In this document: positions 51,811 through 61,904 of the stretch, in pieces
Numbering within the stretch: position 1 is the stretch's first letter
Layout: the number at the start of each line of letters is the position of its first letter
Assembly: GCA_025350325.1 (NCBI GenBank)
Contig: JANXYB010000076.1
Location: 1-64,000, forward strand
Direction of reading: 5' to 3'
Origin: Acidobacteriaceae bacterium
GTDB taxonomy: Bacteria; Acidobacteriota; Terriglobia; Terriglobales; Acidobacteriaceae
DNA: 64,000 bases
The notes under the pieces: model-generated
The model's database searches: none
Told to the model about the DNA's origin: nothing
What the model saw: the letters and a program-made list of their open reading frames with translations, nothing else
Translations under genes and position numbers: made by a program

Positions 51811-53121
51811 CTATTCGCCCAACACGCGTTTGAAGATGGCTTCGACATTGCCGAGTTGGCGCATGTAATCGAACGTGTGCGCCAGCTTCTCGGGGCTCAA
51901 CAGGTCTGCAATCGAGCGATCATTGGCAACCTCTTCACGAAAAATCAGATCATCTTTCCATGACCGCATGGCATGCGATTGCACCAGCCGGTAAGCGTCT
52001 TCGCGCAGCATGCCGGCCTCGGTCAGATCCAACAGCAATTGGCCACTGAAGATCAGTCCGCCAGTGCTCTCAAGATTCTTCTTCATGCGTTCTGGATACA
52101 CGAGAAGCTTGTCGATCAGATCAGTCGTCTTCGCCAGCAGGTAGTCCATCAGGATAGTGGAGTCAGGGAAAATTACGCGTTCGACCGATGAGTGAGAAAT
52201 GTCGCGCTCATGCCAAAGCGCAATATTCTCAAACGCCGCCTGCGCATTGCCGCGCAAGACGCGTGCCAATCCGCTGATCTGTTCCGAAGTGATGGGATTT
52301 TTCTTGTGCGGCATTGCCGAAGAGCCCTTCTGCTTCTCGCTGAAGTACTCCTGCGCCTCTCGCACTTCGGTACGCTGCAGATGGCGGACTTCGACGGCAA
52401 TCTTATCCAGCGTGCTGCCCATAATTGCGAGTGTGCTTATGTAGGCGGCGTGCCGATCGCGCTGGATCACCTGCGTCGCCACCGGCGCAGGCTTCAACCC
52501 CAGGCGGGCGCAAATGCGCTCCTCGTGTTCAGGCTTCAGATGGCCAAAAGTGCCGACCGCGCCCGACAGCTTGCCGACGCGCATGTCCTCGGCCGCGGCG
52601 TCGAAGCGTGCGAGGTTGCGGCCCGTCTCCGCATACCAGTTGAGCAACTTCAGCCCAAACGTGGTCGGCTCGGCGTGAATGCCGTGCGTGCGCCCGATGG
52701 TTGGCGTGTGCTTGAATTCAATGGCGCGCTTTTTCAAGACGGCCATCAGCGCGACCAGTCCCGCGCAGATGATCGTCGATGCTTCCTTGACTTGGAGAGC
52801 CTGCGCAGTATCGACGACGTCATTTGAAGTCAGACCATAGTGCAGCCAGCGCGACTCGGCGCTGAATCCTTGCGCGTTGAGACTCTCGGCGACGGCGGTA
52901 GTAAAGGCGATGACGTCGTGCTTGACCTCCGCCTCAATGGCTTGGACACGCGTGGCAGAAACCGTGGCATGTTGCGCGATTGCTTGAGCAGCCCCGAGCG
53001 GGATGACTCCGTCCTCGGCCAGCACCGTGCTCGCCGCGGACTCGACTTCCAGCCAGTAGCGATACTTCGTTTCTTCCGTCCAGATGCGGCCCATTGCCGG
53101 ACGAGTGTAGCGCTCAATCAT
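51811..53121 (-). CDS. purB: Adenylosuccinate lyase
   Basis: LTSNDVVDTAQALQ, GRTHGIHAEPTTFGLK, GSSAMPHKKNPITSEQISGLARVLRGN. Confidence 0.97.
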   Translation of the reverse strand: MIERYTRPAMGRIWTEETKYRYWLEVESAASTVLAEDGVIPLGAAQAIAQHATVSATRVQAIEAEVKHDVIAFTTAVAESLNAQGFSAESRWLHYGLTSNDVVDTAQALQVKEASTIICAGLVALMAVLKKRAIEFKHTPTIGRTHGIHAEPTTFGLKLLNWYAETGRNLARFDAAAEDMRVGKLSGAVGTFGHLKPEHEERICARLGLKPAPVATQVIQRDRHAAYISTLAIMGSTLDKIAVEVRHLQRTEVREAQEYFSEKQKGSSAMPHKKNPITSEQISGLARVLRGNAQAAFENIALWHERDISHSSVERVIFPDSTILMDYLLAKTTDLIDKLLVYPERMKKNLESTGGLIFSGQLLLDLTEAGMLREDAYRLVQSHAMRSWKDDLIFREEVANDRSIADLLSPEKLAHTFDYMRQLGNVEAIFKRVLGE

Positions 53122-53211
53122 TCGCTTGCTCCTGCCTCATAGGCCGGCAACGGTAGTCGCCCGCAGTTAGCCGACCGTGGCCAACCATCTGAGTGTAAGG
53201 GTTTGAGGCGT

Positions 53212-53469
53212 TCACAAGCGCGGAATGCCAAAGCGCTTATGCAACTCGTCGTACAGCAATCCGCGACCCGGCTTGTAGGGTTGAAACCATTCGCCGTCAA
53301 TCACAAACTGAGGTATAGCCCGCTTGCCCACGTTGCGAATAACCTCTGCCGAAGCGCTGGCATCCGCGTCAACATTGATCTCTGTGTACGCGATTCCGTG
53401 CGTATCGAGAAACTGCTTTGCAGCGCGGCAATCTCTGCACCATGGCGCTGTGTAAACCTGCACCTTCAT
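53212..53469 (-). CDS. Glutaredoxin-like protein
   Basis: KVQVYTAPWCRDCRAAKQFLDTHGIAYTEINVD. Confidence 0.9.
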   Translation of the reverse strand: MKVQVYTAPWCRDCRAAKQFLDTHGIAYTEINVDADASASAEVIRNVGKRAIPQFVIDGEWFQPYKPGRGLLYDELHKRFGIPRL

Positions 53470-53511
53470 AGACCCTATTTTACCGTGTCGGCGCTGTTAA
53501 CATCTGAGTTG

Positions 53512-53997
53512 ATGACCGCTCAGCAAATCAAAGCGCTGCTCAATCTTTATCCCCACCCCGTTGAGGGGGGCCATTTCCGGCGCACCTACACTTCAACTCA
53601 CACGATGGAACTGCCCCGCGGCACACGCTCGCCAAGCTCAGCAATTTACTACCTGCTAGAGACGACCGGTTTCTCAGAGATGCATGTTCTCGATTCGGAC
53701 GAAGTCTTTCATTTTTATCTCGGCGACCCGGCAGAGATGCTGCAACTCCACCCGGATGGGAGCTCCACTGTTATTACACTGGGACCGGATTTGGAAGCCG
53801 GCCATCAGGTCCAGGTCTTCGTCCCCGCCGGCGTCTGGCAGGGAATGCGTCTGATCGGCCATGCCGAATTTGCGCTCTTCGGCTGCACTGTGACGCCTGG
53901 CTTCAACTACGCCGACTACCACAACGCAAGTTATGCTGAGTTATCAGCGAAATGGCCTGAAGAGGCCGAGAGAATCAGGTCCTTGACCAGGACCTAA
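53512..53997 (+). CDS. DUF985/cupin family protein
   Basis: HPVEGGHFRRTYTS, SAIYYLLETTGFSEMHVLDSDEVFHFYLGDP, VPAGVWQGMRL, FALFGCTVTPGFNYADY. Confidence 0.92.
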   Translation: MTAQQIKALLNLYPHPVEGGHFRRTYTSTHTMELPRGTRSPSSAIYYLLETTGFSEMHVLDSDEVFHFYLGDPAEMLQLHPDGSSTVITLGPDLEAGHQVQVFVPAGVWQGMRLIGHAEFALFGCTVTPGFNYADYHNASYAELSAKWPEEAERIRSLTRT

Positions 53998-54449
53998 GCA
54001 AGCCGCCGCTCGCGAAAAAAGTGCCTTAACAACTCCGCTGCTTCATCGCTCAGCATCCCTTGCTCGACAATCATTTGGTGATTGAGATTGGCATGATTCA
54101 ACACCGAAAGCACTGACCCCGCCGCGCCAGCTTTAGGATCGGCCGCAGCAAACACCAGCCTGTCTAACCGTGCATGAATCATCGCTCCGGCGCACATTGC
54201 GCAGGGTTCCAATGTCACGTAGAGTGTGCAGCCTATGAGGCGGTAATTGCTTACCGCGTGGGCTGCCGCCCGCATGGCGACGATCTCGGCATGCGCGGTG
54301 GGATCGTTATCGCGGAGCACACGATTTTGTCCGCGAGCGACTATCGCGCCCTCGATCACAGCAACCGCGCCGACCGGCACCTCCCCAGCTTCCGCGGCTT
54401 TGCGCGCTTCGACGAGCGCGGCCTGCATCGCTTCGACGTCTGAAATCAT
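53994..54449 (-). CDS. tadA: tRNA-specific adenosine deaminase
   Basis: DPTAHAEIVAMRAAAHAVSNYRLIGCTLYVTLEPCAMCAGAMIHARLDRLVFAAADPKAGA. Confidence 0.95.
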   Translation of the reverse strand: MISDVEAMQAALVEARKAAEAGEVPVGAVAVIEGAIVARGQNRVLRDNDPTAHAEIVAMRAAAHAVSNYRLIGCTLYVTLEPCAMCAGAMIHARLDRLVFAAADPKAGAAGSVLSVLNHANLNHQMIVEQGMLSDEAAELLRHFFRERRLA

Positions 54450-55546
54450 TGCGACGATGGTAGCGCGGCCGGCTGTTGTTGCGTCATGCAGTGCAGCGTT
54501 CCCAAACCCCAAACGAGATCGACGCTATGGATGCCAATTACATCACGCCCGGGAAACACATCCGCGAGAATATTAAGTGCCACGCGATCGTTGCGATCGT
54601 TAAATGTTGGCACCAGGACTACGCCGTTTGCGATGTAGAAATTCGCATAGCTGGCCGGTAAGCGCTGGCCGCGAAACACAACCGGACGGGGCAGCGGCAA
54701 CTCAACAATCGTAAATTGCTTTCTGTCCGACGTGCGCGCAGCCTTCAGGCGCTCAAGATTCTCGGCCAGGGGTTCATGGTTCACGTCGCTCGTGTCGGGC
54801 TCAACGGCCGTGACGATCGTCGTCGGCGCAACGAACCGACTGATGTCATCCACATGGCCATGGGTGTCGTCGCCGGCCACTCCGCGACCGAGCCAGATCA
54901 CCTGATCGATACCGAGGTAATCGTGAAATGCATGTTCGAATTGCGCGCGGCTCACGCCGGGATTGCGCTGTTGCACCTCACCCAACAGGCACTCCTCCGT
55001 AGTAAGCAGAATCCCCTCTCCGTTGGTGTCGATCGATCCGCCTTCGAGCACTAAGCGTCGACGCTCCCCCTCCATCTGCACATAAGGCTGCCATTCCGGC
55101 ACCCCGAGCAGTTTGCCCACGCGGCCGGGAAGCTCATCATCGAGATGCCAGTCGGGGTATTTTGCCCATGCATTAAATTGCCAGTTGGTAATCGCGACCT
55201 GACCATCGACATTGCGCACAAAGATGGGCCCCGAATCGCGCGTCCAAACCCGGTCAGTCGGCCACTGGTGGAAACGCACTCGCTCAAGCTTCGCGCCGGC
55301 CCGATTGAGAATGCCGATGGCGCGCTTCTCTGCCGTCGCATCTTCGACGAGGATATGCACTAACTCACACTGCGACAGCACGCGCACAATTTCCGCATAC
55401 ACCCACGGAATGGCCTGAAATTTTCCTGGCCAATCTTCGTGGTTGTGCGGCCAGGCTAGCCAGCTAGATTCGTGGAGCTCCCACTCCGCGGGCATACGGT
55501 AGCCAAGTTCGCGTGGCGTTCCCGCAGCAGTCGTGTGCACGGCCAT
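54446..55546 (-). CDS. aguA: Agmatine deiminase
   Basis: TAAGTPRELGYRMPAEWELHESSWLAWPHN, DRVWTRDSGPIFV, EGGSIDTNGEGILLTTEECLL, GDDTHGHVDDISRFV. Confidence 0.95.
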   Translation of the reverse strand: MAVHTTAAGTPRELGYRMPAEWELHESSWLAWPHNHEDWPGKFQAIPWVYAEIVRVLSQCELVHILVEDATAEKRAIGILNRAGAKLERVRFHQWPTDRVWTRDSGPIFVRNVDGQVAITNWQFNAWAKYPDWHLDDELPGRVGKLLGVPEWQPYVQMEGERRRLVLEGGSIDTNGEGILLTTEECLLGEVQQRNPGVSRAQFEHAFHDYLGIDQVIWLGRGVAGDDTHGHVDDISRFVAPTTIVTAVEPDTSDVNHEPLAENLERLKAARTSDRKQFTIVELPLPRPVVFRGQRLPASYANFYIANGVVLVPTFNDRNDRVALNILADVFPGRDVIGIHSVDLVWGLGTLHCMTQQQPAALPSSQ

Positions 55547-55548
55547 TC

Positions 55549-56490
55549 TTACTTGCAGTCTCCGTCTGCCGGCCAGGAACTCGCCGGGTCGATATAACGC
55601 TTCGTGATCGGCTCGTACGCATCGATGCGGCGATCCCTCAGGAATGGCCAGTTGCGGCGCGTATCTTCGATGAGACCAACGTCGATTTCGCCGATGAGAA
55701 TCTCTTCTGCATCGTGCGACGCCTTGGCTATGATGCGGCCAAATGGATCGGCCAGGAAGCTGCCGCCCCAAAATTCCAGGCCCTGCCCAACCGCACGGTC
55801 TCCGCGAATGTCGCCCTGCTCCGGTCCAACGCGATTGACGCCGGCGACGTACACGCCATTGGCAATGGCATGTCCCCGTTGAATGGTCTGCCATGCGTCA
55901 TACTGCGCCGCGCCAAACTCTGCCTTCTCCGCCGGGTGCCAGCCGATTGCCGTGGGATAAAAAATTACTTCGGCCCCTTGCAAAGCCGTGATCCGCGCGC
56001 CTTCTGGATACCACTGATCCCAGCAAACCAACGTGCCGACCCGCCCAAACGCTACGTCAACGGCCTTGAAGCCAAGATCGCCCGGGGTGAAGTAAAACTT
56101 CTCGTAATAGAGCGGATCGTCGGGGATATGCATCTTGCGATAGACGCTGGCGATCGATCCATCGACGTTCAGCGTGACGGCGGTGTTGTGATATAGCCCC
56201 GGCGCACGCCGCTCAAAAAGCGACGCAATAATCACCACGCGCTCTTCGCGAGCTACCTCGCCCAGTCTTGTCGTTGATGGTCCCGGAATCGGCTCCGCCA
56301 GATCGAACAGGCGCGCATCTTCACGCTGGCAAAAGTATTGCGCTCGAAATAGCTCCGGCAGACAAACGACATTTGCGCCAAGCCGCGCAGCCTCGCGAAT
56401 GTAGCGCACTGCCGAGACAAAATTCTCCTCAGGAACAGGGCCCATGAGCATCTGCACCAGGCCAACTTTATATTTGCGTGCGTCTGCCAT
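55549..56490 (-). CDS. aguB: N-carbamoylputrescine amidase
   Basis: LPELFRAQYFCQRED, YRKMHIPDDPLYYEKFYFTPGD, LVCWDQWYPEGAR. Confidence 0.95.
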   Translation of the reverse strand: MADARKYKVGLVQMLMGPVPEENFVSAVRYIREAARLGANVVCLPELFRAQYFCQREDARLFDLAEPIPGPSTTRLGEVAREERVVIIASLFERRAPGLYHNTAVTLNVDGSIASVYRKMHIPDDPLYYEKFYFTPGDLGFKAVDVAFGRVGTLVCWDQWYPEGARITALQGAEVIFYPTAIGWHPAEKAEFGAAQYDAWQTIQRGHAIANGVYVAGVNRVGPEQGDIRGDRAVGQGLEFWGGSFLADPFGRIIAKASHDAEEILIGEIDVGLIEDTRRNWPFLRDRRIDAYEPITKRYIDPASSWPADGDCK

Positions 56491-56642
56491 CGGTTACTCA
56501 GCACTTTCGGTTAGATCTACAGGCAATACATTAAGGCCAACCCCACGGCACGGGATTGGCCTGAAAGACGGGCCCTTCGCAAAAGGCGTGCCGACCTTGC
56601 TTGCGGGCCGACCGTTGTTACAACGCGCATGCGTGCGATGCC

Positions 56643-57203
56643 CTACTCTTCGAGAATCAGCACGGCGGCTGCGATCGTCGTAGTCCACAAACCGCGTTTG
56701 TCGCCCACTGCCGATTGCGTCACGTTGCTGGTGCGAACTATTTTATTTGAGATGCGATAGATCTCCTTCTTCTCATCCCAGCTTTTGTCTGGATCGAAGT
56801 CGACGTCGAGAGTCGTGGCCAACATCTCTGCTGCCAGCTCCTCAGCGTACTCGCCGGCTTGATCTTCAGTCTCGCCAAAGCTGTGATGCTCACTGAGATA
56901 GCCGTACGTGTCGCGATCGGCGGGGATCGCCACACCAATGCTCGCAACCACGAGCCGGTGTGGTTCGCGAGTGGAGTTCTCAGCGATCACCGCGAAAACT
57001 ACTTCGCCGTGATTGAGGTACGTCAGACCTTCTTTGCGCGAGATGACTTTGCAGCGAGGTGGAAAGATTGAAGAGACGCGAACCAGGTTCTGCGAAGCGA
57101 TTCCTGCATCCCGAAGGGCTAGCTCAAAGGACGTCAAACGCTCCTTATGTTTGCCTACACCCTTGGTAAAGAAAAGCTTCTTCGGGACCATGCTTTTTCC
57201 CAA
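56643..57203 (-). CDS. Pyruvoyl-dependent arginine decarboxylase
   Basis: [15 protein letters not shown] processing site, [29 protein letters not shown] or downstream ATG start. Confidence 0.93.
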   Translation of the reverse strand: MGKSMVPKKLFFTKGVGKHKERLTSFELALRDAGIASQNLVRVSSIFPPRCKVISRKEGLTYLNHGEVVFAVIAENSTREPHRLVVASIGVAIPADRDTYGYLSEHHSFGETEDQAGEYAEELAAEMLATTLDVDFDPDKSWDEKKEIYRISNKIVRTSNVTQSAVGDKRGLWTTTIAAAVLILEE

Positions 57204-57429
57204 TTTCTATGTATCCTCCATAAGATTGACGGTCAATGATTTTTTGTAGGTACCTTATAACTTTATCGCATTGCGAAGGATCAAAACGGGTTCAAGTGTG
57301 AATTCATCAGACGTTTACCCCATCGAGCGTCGTGGCTAACCGTCCCTCCGCTGCTACGAAATCCATTCTTACCTTGGATTTTCTCGGATCGCAGCAAAAC
57401 TTTTTGGCGGGTTGAGAGTTTAACCAAGG

Positions 57430-58062
57430 ATGAGGCTGACTCTTCTATTCGGAATATCCGTTTTAAGCGCCGGACTAGGCTGCGCGTTAGCCGTAGCCCA
57501 GGAGTATGTACGACCTCTGGCCCCGGTCACGGCACAACCTGCAACCAGCCGGTCAAGCAACGTCGATTTCGACCCGGTCCCGCTGGATTGGACACCGCCG
57601 GCTCTTGAAATGTTGAGCGCGCATGCGGCTATAAAGAACTCCTTCACGCTCGACCGAACCATGCTGGGCATGGCCGCCGGGCTGGTTCCTGATTCCGACG
57701 CCGATACTCGCCACGCATTAAACAAGCTCGACGGTGTCAGCGTGCACATGCTGCGATTCGGCGCTGCCGGCATGGCAGACGAGTCGCAAGTTGAAGCCGT
57801 CCGCGCCTCCTACCACCTCCGCGGGTGGAAGCATCTGGTAACCACATCCAAGGGAAACGGCCCGCTCCACAACGGAACCACCGACGTATGGTTCGTGCTC
57901 GACGGCATGAATGTGCGTGGTGCAGTAGTGCTAGCCGAGACGCCAAAAAGCGTCACCCTCGTCACGGTTGCCGGCAATCTCAATCCGGTTGATGTGATGC
58001 ACCTGCGCGGCCACTTCGGCATTCCGCGCCTCGAGGCCGACGACTTCAAAGAAGCAAAATGA
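57430..58062 (+). CDS. DUF4252-like secreted hypothetical protein
   Basis: Signal peptide; YHLRGWKHLVTTSKG...TDVWFVLDGMNVRGAVVLAETPKSVTLVTVAGNL. Confidence 0.7.
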   Translation: MRLTLLFGISVLSAGLGCALAVAQEYVRPLAPVTAQPATSRSSNVDFDPVPLDWTPPALEMLSAHAAIKNSFTLDRTMLGMAAGLVPDSDADTRHALNKLDGVSVHMLRFGAAGMADESQVEAVRASYHLRGWKHLVTTSKGNGPLHNGTTDVWFVLDGMNVRGAVVLAETPKSVTLVTVAGNLNPVDVMHLRGHFGIPRLEADDFKEAK

Positions 58063-58137
58063 GCGCCATTGCCACCCCCAATTTGCAGGTGTTAGCCTTC
58101 CACTATCGCGCATAGAGGAAGGAACACCAACTAGAAC

Positions 58138-59538
58138 ATGCAAAAGATTTATAACGGACTGCATTTGCCGGAAGACGGCCAGGCAATCGAGTACAGCAAC
58201 GGCCAATATCAGGTTCCCGACCATCCCATCATTCCGTTCATTGAAGGCGACGGCACTGGACGCGACATCTGGAAAGCCTCGCAGCGCGTTTTCGATGCGG
58301 CCGTTGAAAAAGCATATGGCGGCAGGCGCGGCATCAAGTGGTTTGAAATCTTCGCCGGCGAGAAAGCGTTCCGCCAATTCAATACGTGGCTACCCGACGA
58401 TTCCGTAGCGGCGGCGCGCGACCTGCGCGTTTCAATTAAAGGACCGCTCACGACTCCAGTCGGCGGCGGCATTCGTTCGCTCAACGTAGCATTGCGCCAG
58501 TTGCTCGATCTCTATGCCTGCGTGCGCCCCGTGCGTTACTACCAGGGCGTCCCCAGCCCGGTGAAACACCCCGAAAAGGTCGACATCGTCATCTTCCGCG
58601 AGAACACTGAAGACGTGTACTCCGGCATCGAGTTCAAGCAAGGCAGCGCCGATGTGGCGCGCCTCATTGAGTTCATCAATGAAGACCTACTCAAAGGTGG
58701 CAAGAAGAAAATCCGCTCCGACTCCGGCGTCGGCATCAAGCCCATCTCCATCTTCGGCACCAAGCGTTTGGTGCGCTACGCCATCCGCCAGGCCATTGAA
58801 ATGGGCCGTAAAACTGTCACCCTCGTACATAAAGGCAACATTCAGAAGTTCACCGAGGGCGCATTTCGCGAGTGGGGTTATGAGGTCGCAGTCGAAGAGT
58901 TTCGCGAACATACCATCACCGAGCGCGAAAGCTGGATTCTGGGCAACGTCGATGCCAATCCTAAAATCACCGTCGAAGCCAACGCCGCTCTCATTGAACC
59001 CGGTCTTGAGTTCGGCAACCAGGCTTTCCGCGACGAACTCTATGCTGAAATTAAAAGCGTCTTGGACACCATCGGCAAAACGCACGGCAACGGTGCCTGG
59101 AAAAACAAGATACTCATCAACGATCGCATCGCCGATTCCATCTTCCAGCAGATCGTAATTCGCCCTGCCGACTACAGCATACTCGCCACCACCAACCTCA
59201 ATGGCGACTACATTTCTGACGCAGCTGCCGCGCAAGTCGGCGGCCTCGGCATCGCTCCTGGCGCCAACATCGGCGATGGCTTCGCGGTATTTGAGGCTAC
59301 CCACGGCACCGCTCCGAAGTATGCCGATAAAGACATGATCAATCCGGGCTCGGTGATCTTGTCTGGGGTCATGCTGCTCGACTTCATCGGTTGGAAAGAA
59401 GCGGCCAAGCTCATCGAAAGCTCAATGGAGAAAACCATTCAGCAGAAATTCCTGACCTATGACTTTGAACGCCAGACCGCCGGCGCAACTAAAGTCGGCA
59501 CCAGCGAATTCGCCACGCGCATCATCGCCAACATGTAA
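58138..59538 (+). CDS. icd: Isocitrate dehydrogenase (NADP-type)
   Basis: [71 protein letters not shown]. Confidence 0.97.
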   Translation: MQKIYNGLHLPEDGQAIEYSNGQYQVPDHPIIPFIEGDGTGRDIWKASQRVFDAAVEKAYGGRRGIKWFEIFAGEKAFRQFNTWLPDDSVAAARDLRVSIKGPLTTPVGGGIRSLNVALRQLLDLYACVRPVRYYQGVPSPVKHPEKVDIVIFRENTEDVYSGIEFKQGSADVARLIEFINEDLLKGGKKKIRSDSGVGIKPISIFGTKRLVRYAIRQAIEMGRKTVTLVHKGNIQKFTEGAFREWGYEVAVEEFREHTITERESWILGNVDANPKITVEANAALIEPGLEFGNQAFRDELYAEIKSVLDTIGKTHGNGAWKNKILINDRIADSIFQQIVIRPADYSILATTNLNGDYISDAAAAQVGGLGIAPGANIGDGFAVFEATHGTAPKYADKDMINPGSVILSGVMLLDFIGWKEAAKLIESSMEKTIQQKFLTYDFERQTAGATKVGTSEFATRIIANM

Positions 59539-59633
59539 AAGCCGCACGCCGGAACCGGAATCAATGAACGCTTTGGAACAGGGCATGACTTCACAGCTTG
59601 GTGAAAGACTTTTTGTTCGTTCTCATGCAGTGC

Positions 59634-59790
59634 GGTGCCGGGTGCCCCATCCATGACGCCGTCATGGGTGGGAAAGCACGAAACTCAACACGGAACTCGT
59701 ATCAACTTGGCTTTGAAAGGGCATGACTTCAATCGTGCCGATGAAGCTGATAAATCAAAGGGGCCTTTAGCCGCCTGAAGGATGCCCTTC
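59634..59790 (+). repeat. Intergenic repeat cluster (families B and C)
   Basis: gtgccgggtgccccatccatgacgccgtcatgggtgggaaagcacgaa, then agggcatgacttcaatcgtgccgatgaagctgataaat. Confidence 0.85.
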
Positions 59791-60366
59791 AGACTAATCA
59801 ACTCTGACTCATGCCTTTTCCGCAGCATGTTTAGCCCCTGCTAAACGACTTGCTCACAACACTCCGAACCCAACAGTCCTTGTCGTGCGGCTGAGCGAGC
59901 GCAGTCGAAGCATCCGCGGTTTTTCCCTTTGTTCACGAAGCAGCCAACGTTTTCCCCGCGCAGTTAAAGCGCCCGCAATCCCTTCGTCTCCGAATGGCTA
60001 ATCAGTTACCCAAGTCGGCGACTTGAGAAGTCGCGGCTCGTGCTTCGCTAAACAAAACTCATCCATCCGAATGCCTGTCAACCCCTCAGCGACAACTTAT
60101 CAACGTAACTTCTTCATTTCCGCTAACTCACTCCTTCTAAGATTTGCAGACTATTTCGCAGCAATCACTATCTTTGATTGTGGGGATCAGGCAGGCGACC
60201 AGCCAGCTTAGTTTGTATAGATGTCCTTAAAGCGCCTCTAACTCGTTTCCCCTGAAGACTCTGCGGACAACTCTATTATTTAGACGACTTTACACCACCC
60301 AGCCACACGCACTTAGCTCAAAACAAGGGACTTCCATCCAGAGTACGGGTGGGGGTAGGAGAAACC

Positions 60367-60861
60367 ATGTATCAGGAATGTCGCCACATCATGCCCAGCG
60401 GACTCAAATGCCACTCCCCCGCCCTCGGCAATGCATTCTTTTGCTACTACCACACCAGCCTTCACCGCACTACCGCGCCAAAAGGCAAGTTCGACAATCA
60501 GGGGATCGAAATTTCCGCGCTGGAGGACTCGAGCGCCGTTCAACTCGCGCTCACCCAGGTTCTCGGTGCACTCGGCTCCTCCAGCCTCGATCCCCGCCGC
60601 GCCGGCCTGCTGCTCTACGGACTGCAGATCGCCGCCCATCTCACAGCCCGCCCGTCCGCTCAAAAACCTGCCGACTCGGTGCGGACCGTATGCTACGCGG
60701 CCAATGGCGAAGCCCTTGCGCCAGAGAAGACCATTTGTGAACCCCCCGCCGACTGCGCCAACTGTCTCAAGCACGCCGGCTGCGACGACTATGAACTCTA
60801 CTTTGACGACGAGGGAGACGAAGAGGAGGGCGGCGAAGAGGACGAGGAAGAGGGTGCATAG
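60367..60861 (+). CDS. Cys/His-rich hypothetical protein, putative zinc-binding, acidic C-terminus
   Basis: N-terminal CRHIMPSGLKCHSPALGNAFFCYYH; ISALEDSSAVQLALTQVLGALGSSSLDPRRAGLLLYGLQIAAHL; EEEGGEEDEEEGA tail. Confidence 0.82.
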   Translation: MYQECRHIMPSGLKCHSPALGNAFFCYYHTSLHRTTAPKGKFDNQGIEISALEDSSAVQLALTQVLGALGSSSLDPRRAGLLLYGLQIAAHLTARPSAQKPADSVRTVCYAANGEALAPEKTICEPPADCANCLKHAGCDDYELYFDDEGDEEEGGEEDEEEGA

Positions 60862-60944
60862 AGCTGGTCCCATCAGCTTCGCGTTATCTTAAACAGAGTC
60901 CGAAAAACTAACTTCCAACCGCCCCACATCCGACCGCTGCGTTG

Positions 60945-61847
60945 TCAGCGCAGCTTGTCAAACAGGCTGCCCGAACCCAACTGCACAATGACCGACTCGA
61001 GCGCCGTCTCCTGCGTCTTGCTCAGGGCAAGCTGCGTCGCAATCTGCGCGATATCAGCCTGCATCAGGTCGGTCTGCGCGGTCGTCAACTGCATCTTGCC
61101 ATTGCTTACCGCTTCAGAAGCGGACCCGAGTTGCGTGATGGAATTGTCGATCGTCACGCGCTGTTGCGAAACGTAATTCAGCGCTGCCGTCAATGCTGTC
61201 GTATCGGCCGCGGCCTGCGTCGCATCGACCGTCCCAGTTGAATAGTCAGCAATCAAACTATTCAAGGTTGCAAAGACACTGCTGGTGGCGGCCGCGAAGA
61301 TTAGATTTCCCGGCACGTTCAGTTGAATCTTTTGTCCATTCGGGGTGTGCAGATAATTGACGTTTCCGTCGCCTTGATAGGTAGTCACAGCGGGCGAGGT
61401 CGACGTCGATGTCGAGAATGGAGTCGTCGAGGTCTGGCCTCCGGCGAAAATGAATTGGCCCTGATAATTGGTATTCGCTAACGACTGCACCTCGCTCACA
61501 ATGCCCGAGATCTGGCTGGAGACGGACTTGACGTCGTTCGCGTTCATCGTGCCGTTGTTCGCGCTGATCGCTAAAGAAATCGCTTTTGTCAGTTGCGAAA
61601 CCACGCTCCCCAGCGCCGAATCGGCAACCTGCAATTGCCCCGTCACCATGCTTGAGCTTTGCGTAAACGAATCGTCCTGCTGCATCTGGTCGAGCAGCAA
61701 AACATTGCGCCCCGCCGACACCGGATCATCGCTCAGCGCATTGATGCGCACCCCGCTCGACAACTGCGCAGTCAACTGTTGCTGAGCTGACTGGGTCTGA
61801 TCCAGTGCACTTACTAGGTTGGTTACGTAAAACGGATCAACCCGCAT
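60945..61847 (-). CDS. flgL: Flagellar hook-associated protein 3
   Basis: Flagellin-like termini: MRVDPFYVTNLVSALDQTQSAQQQLTAQLSSGVRINALSDDPVSAG...YQGQFIFAGGQTSTTPF. Confidence 0.93.
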   Translation of the reverse strand: MRVDPFYVTNLVSALDQTQSAQQQLTAQLSSGVRINALSDDPVSAGRNVLLLDQMQQDDSFTQSSSMVTGQLQVADSALGSVVSQLTKAISLAISANNGTMNANDVKSVSSQISGIVSEVQSLANTNYQGQFIFAGGQTSTTPFSTSTSTSPAVTTYQGDGNVNYLHTPNGQKIQLNVPGNLIFAAATSSVFATLNSLIADYSTGTVDATQAAADTTALTAALNYVSQQRVTIDNSITQLGSASEAVSNGKMQLTTAQTDLMQADIAQIATQLALSKTQETALESVIVQLGSGSLFDKLR

Positions 61848-61904
61848 TCATTTCTCCCTGGCCGTAAGCCATCGTGCAACGCGTCGCATAGTACATATCG
61901 CAAC

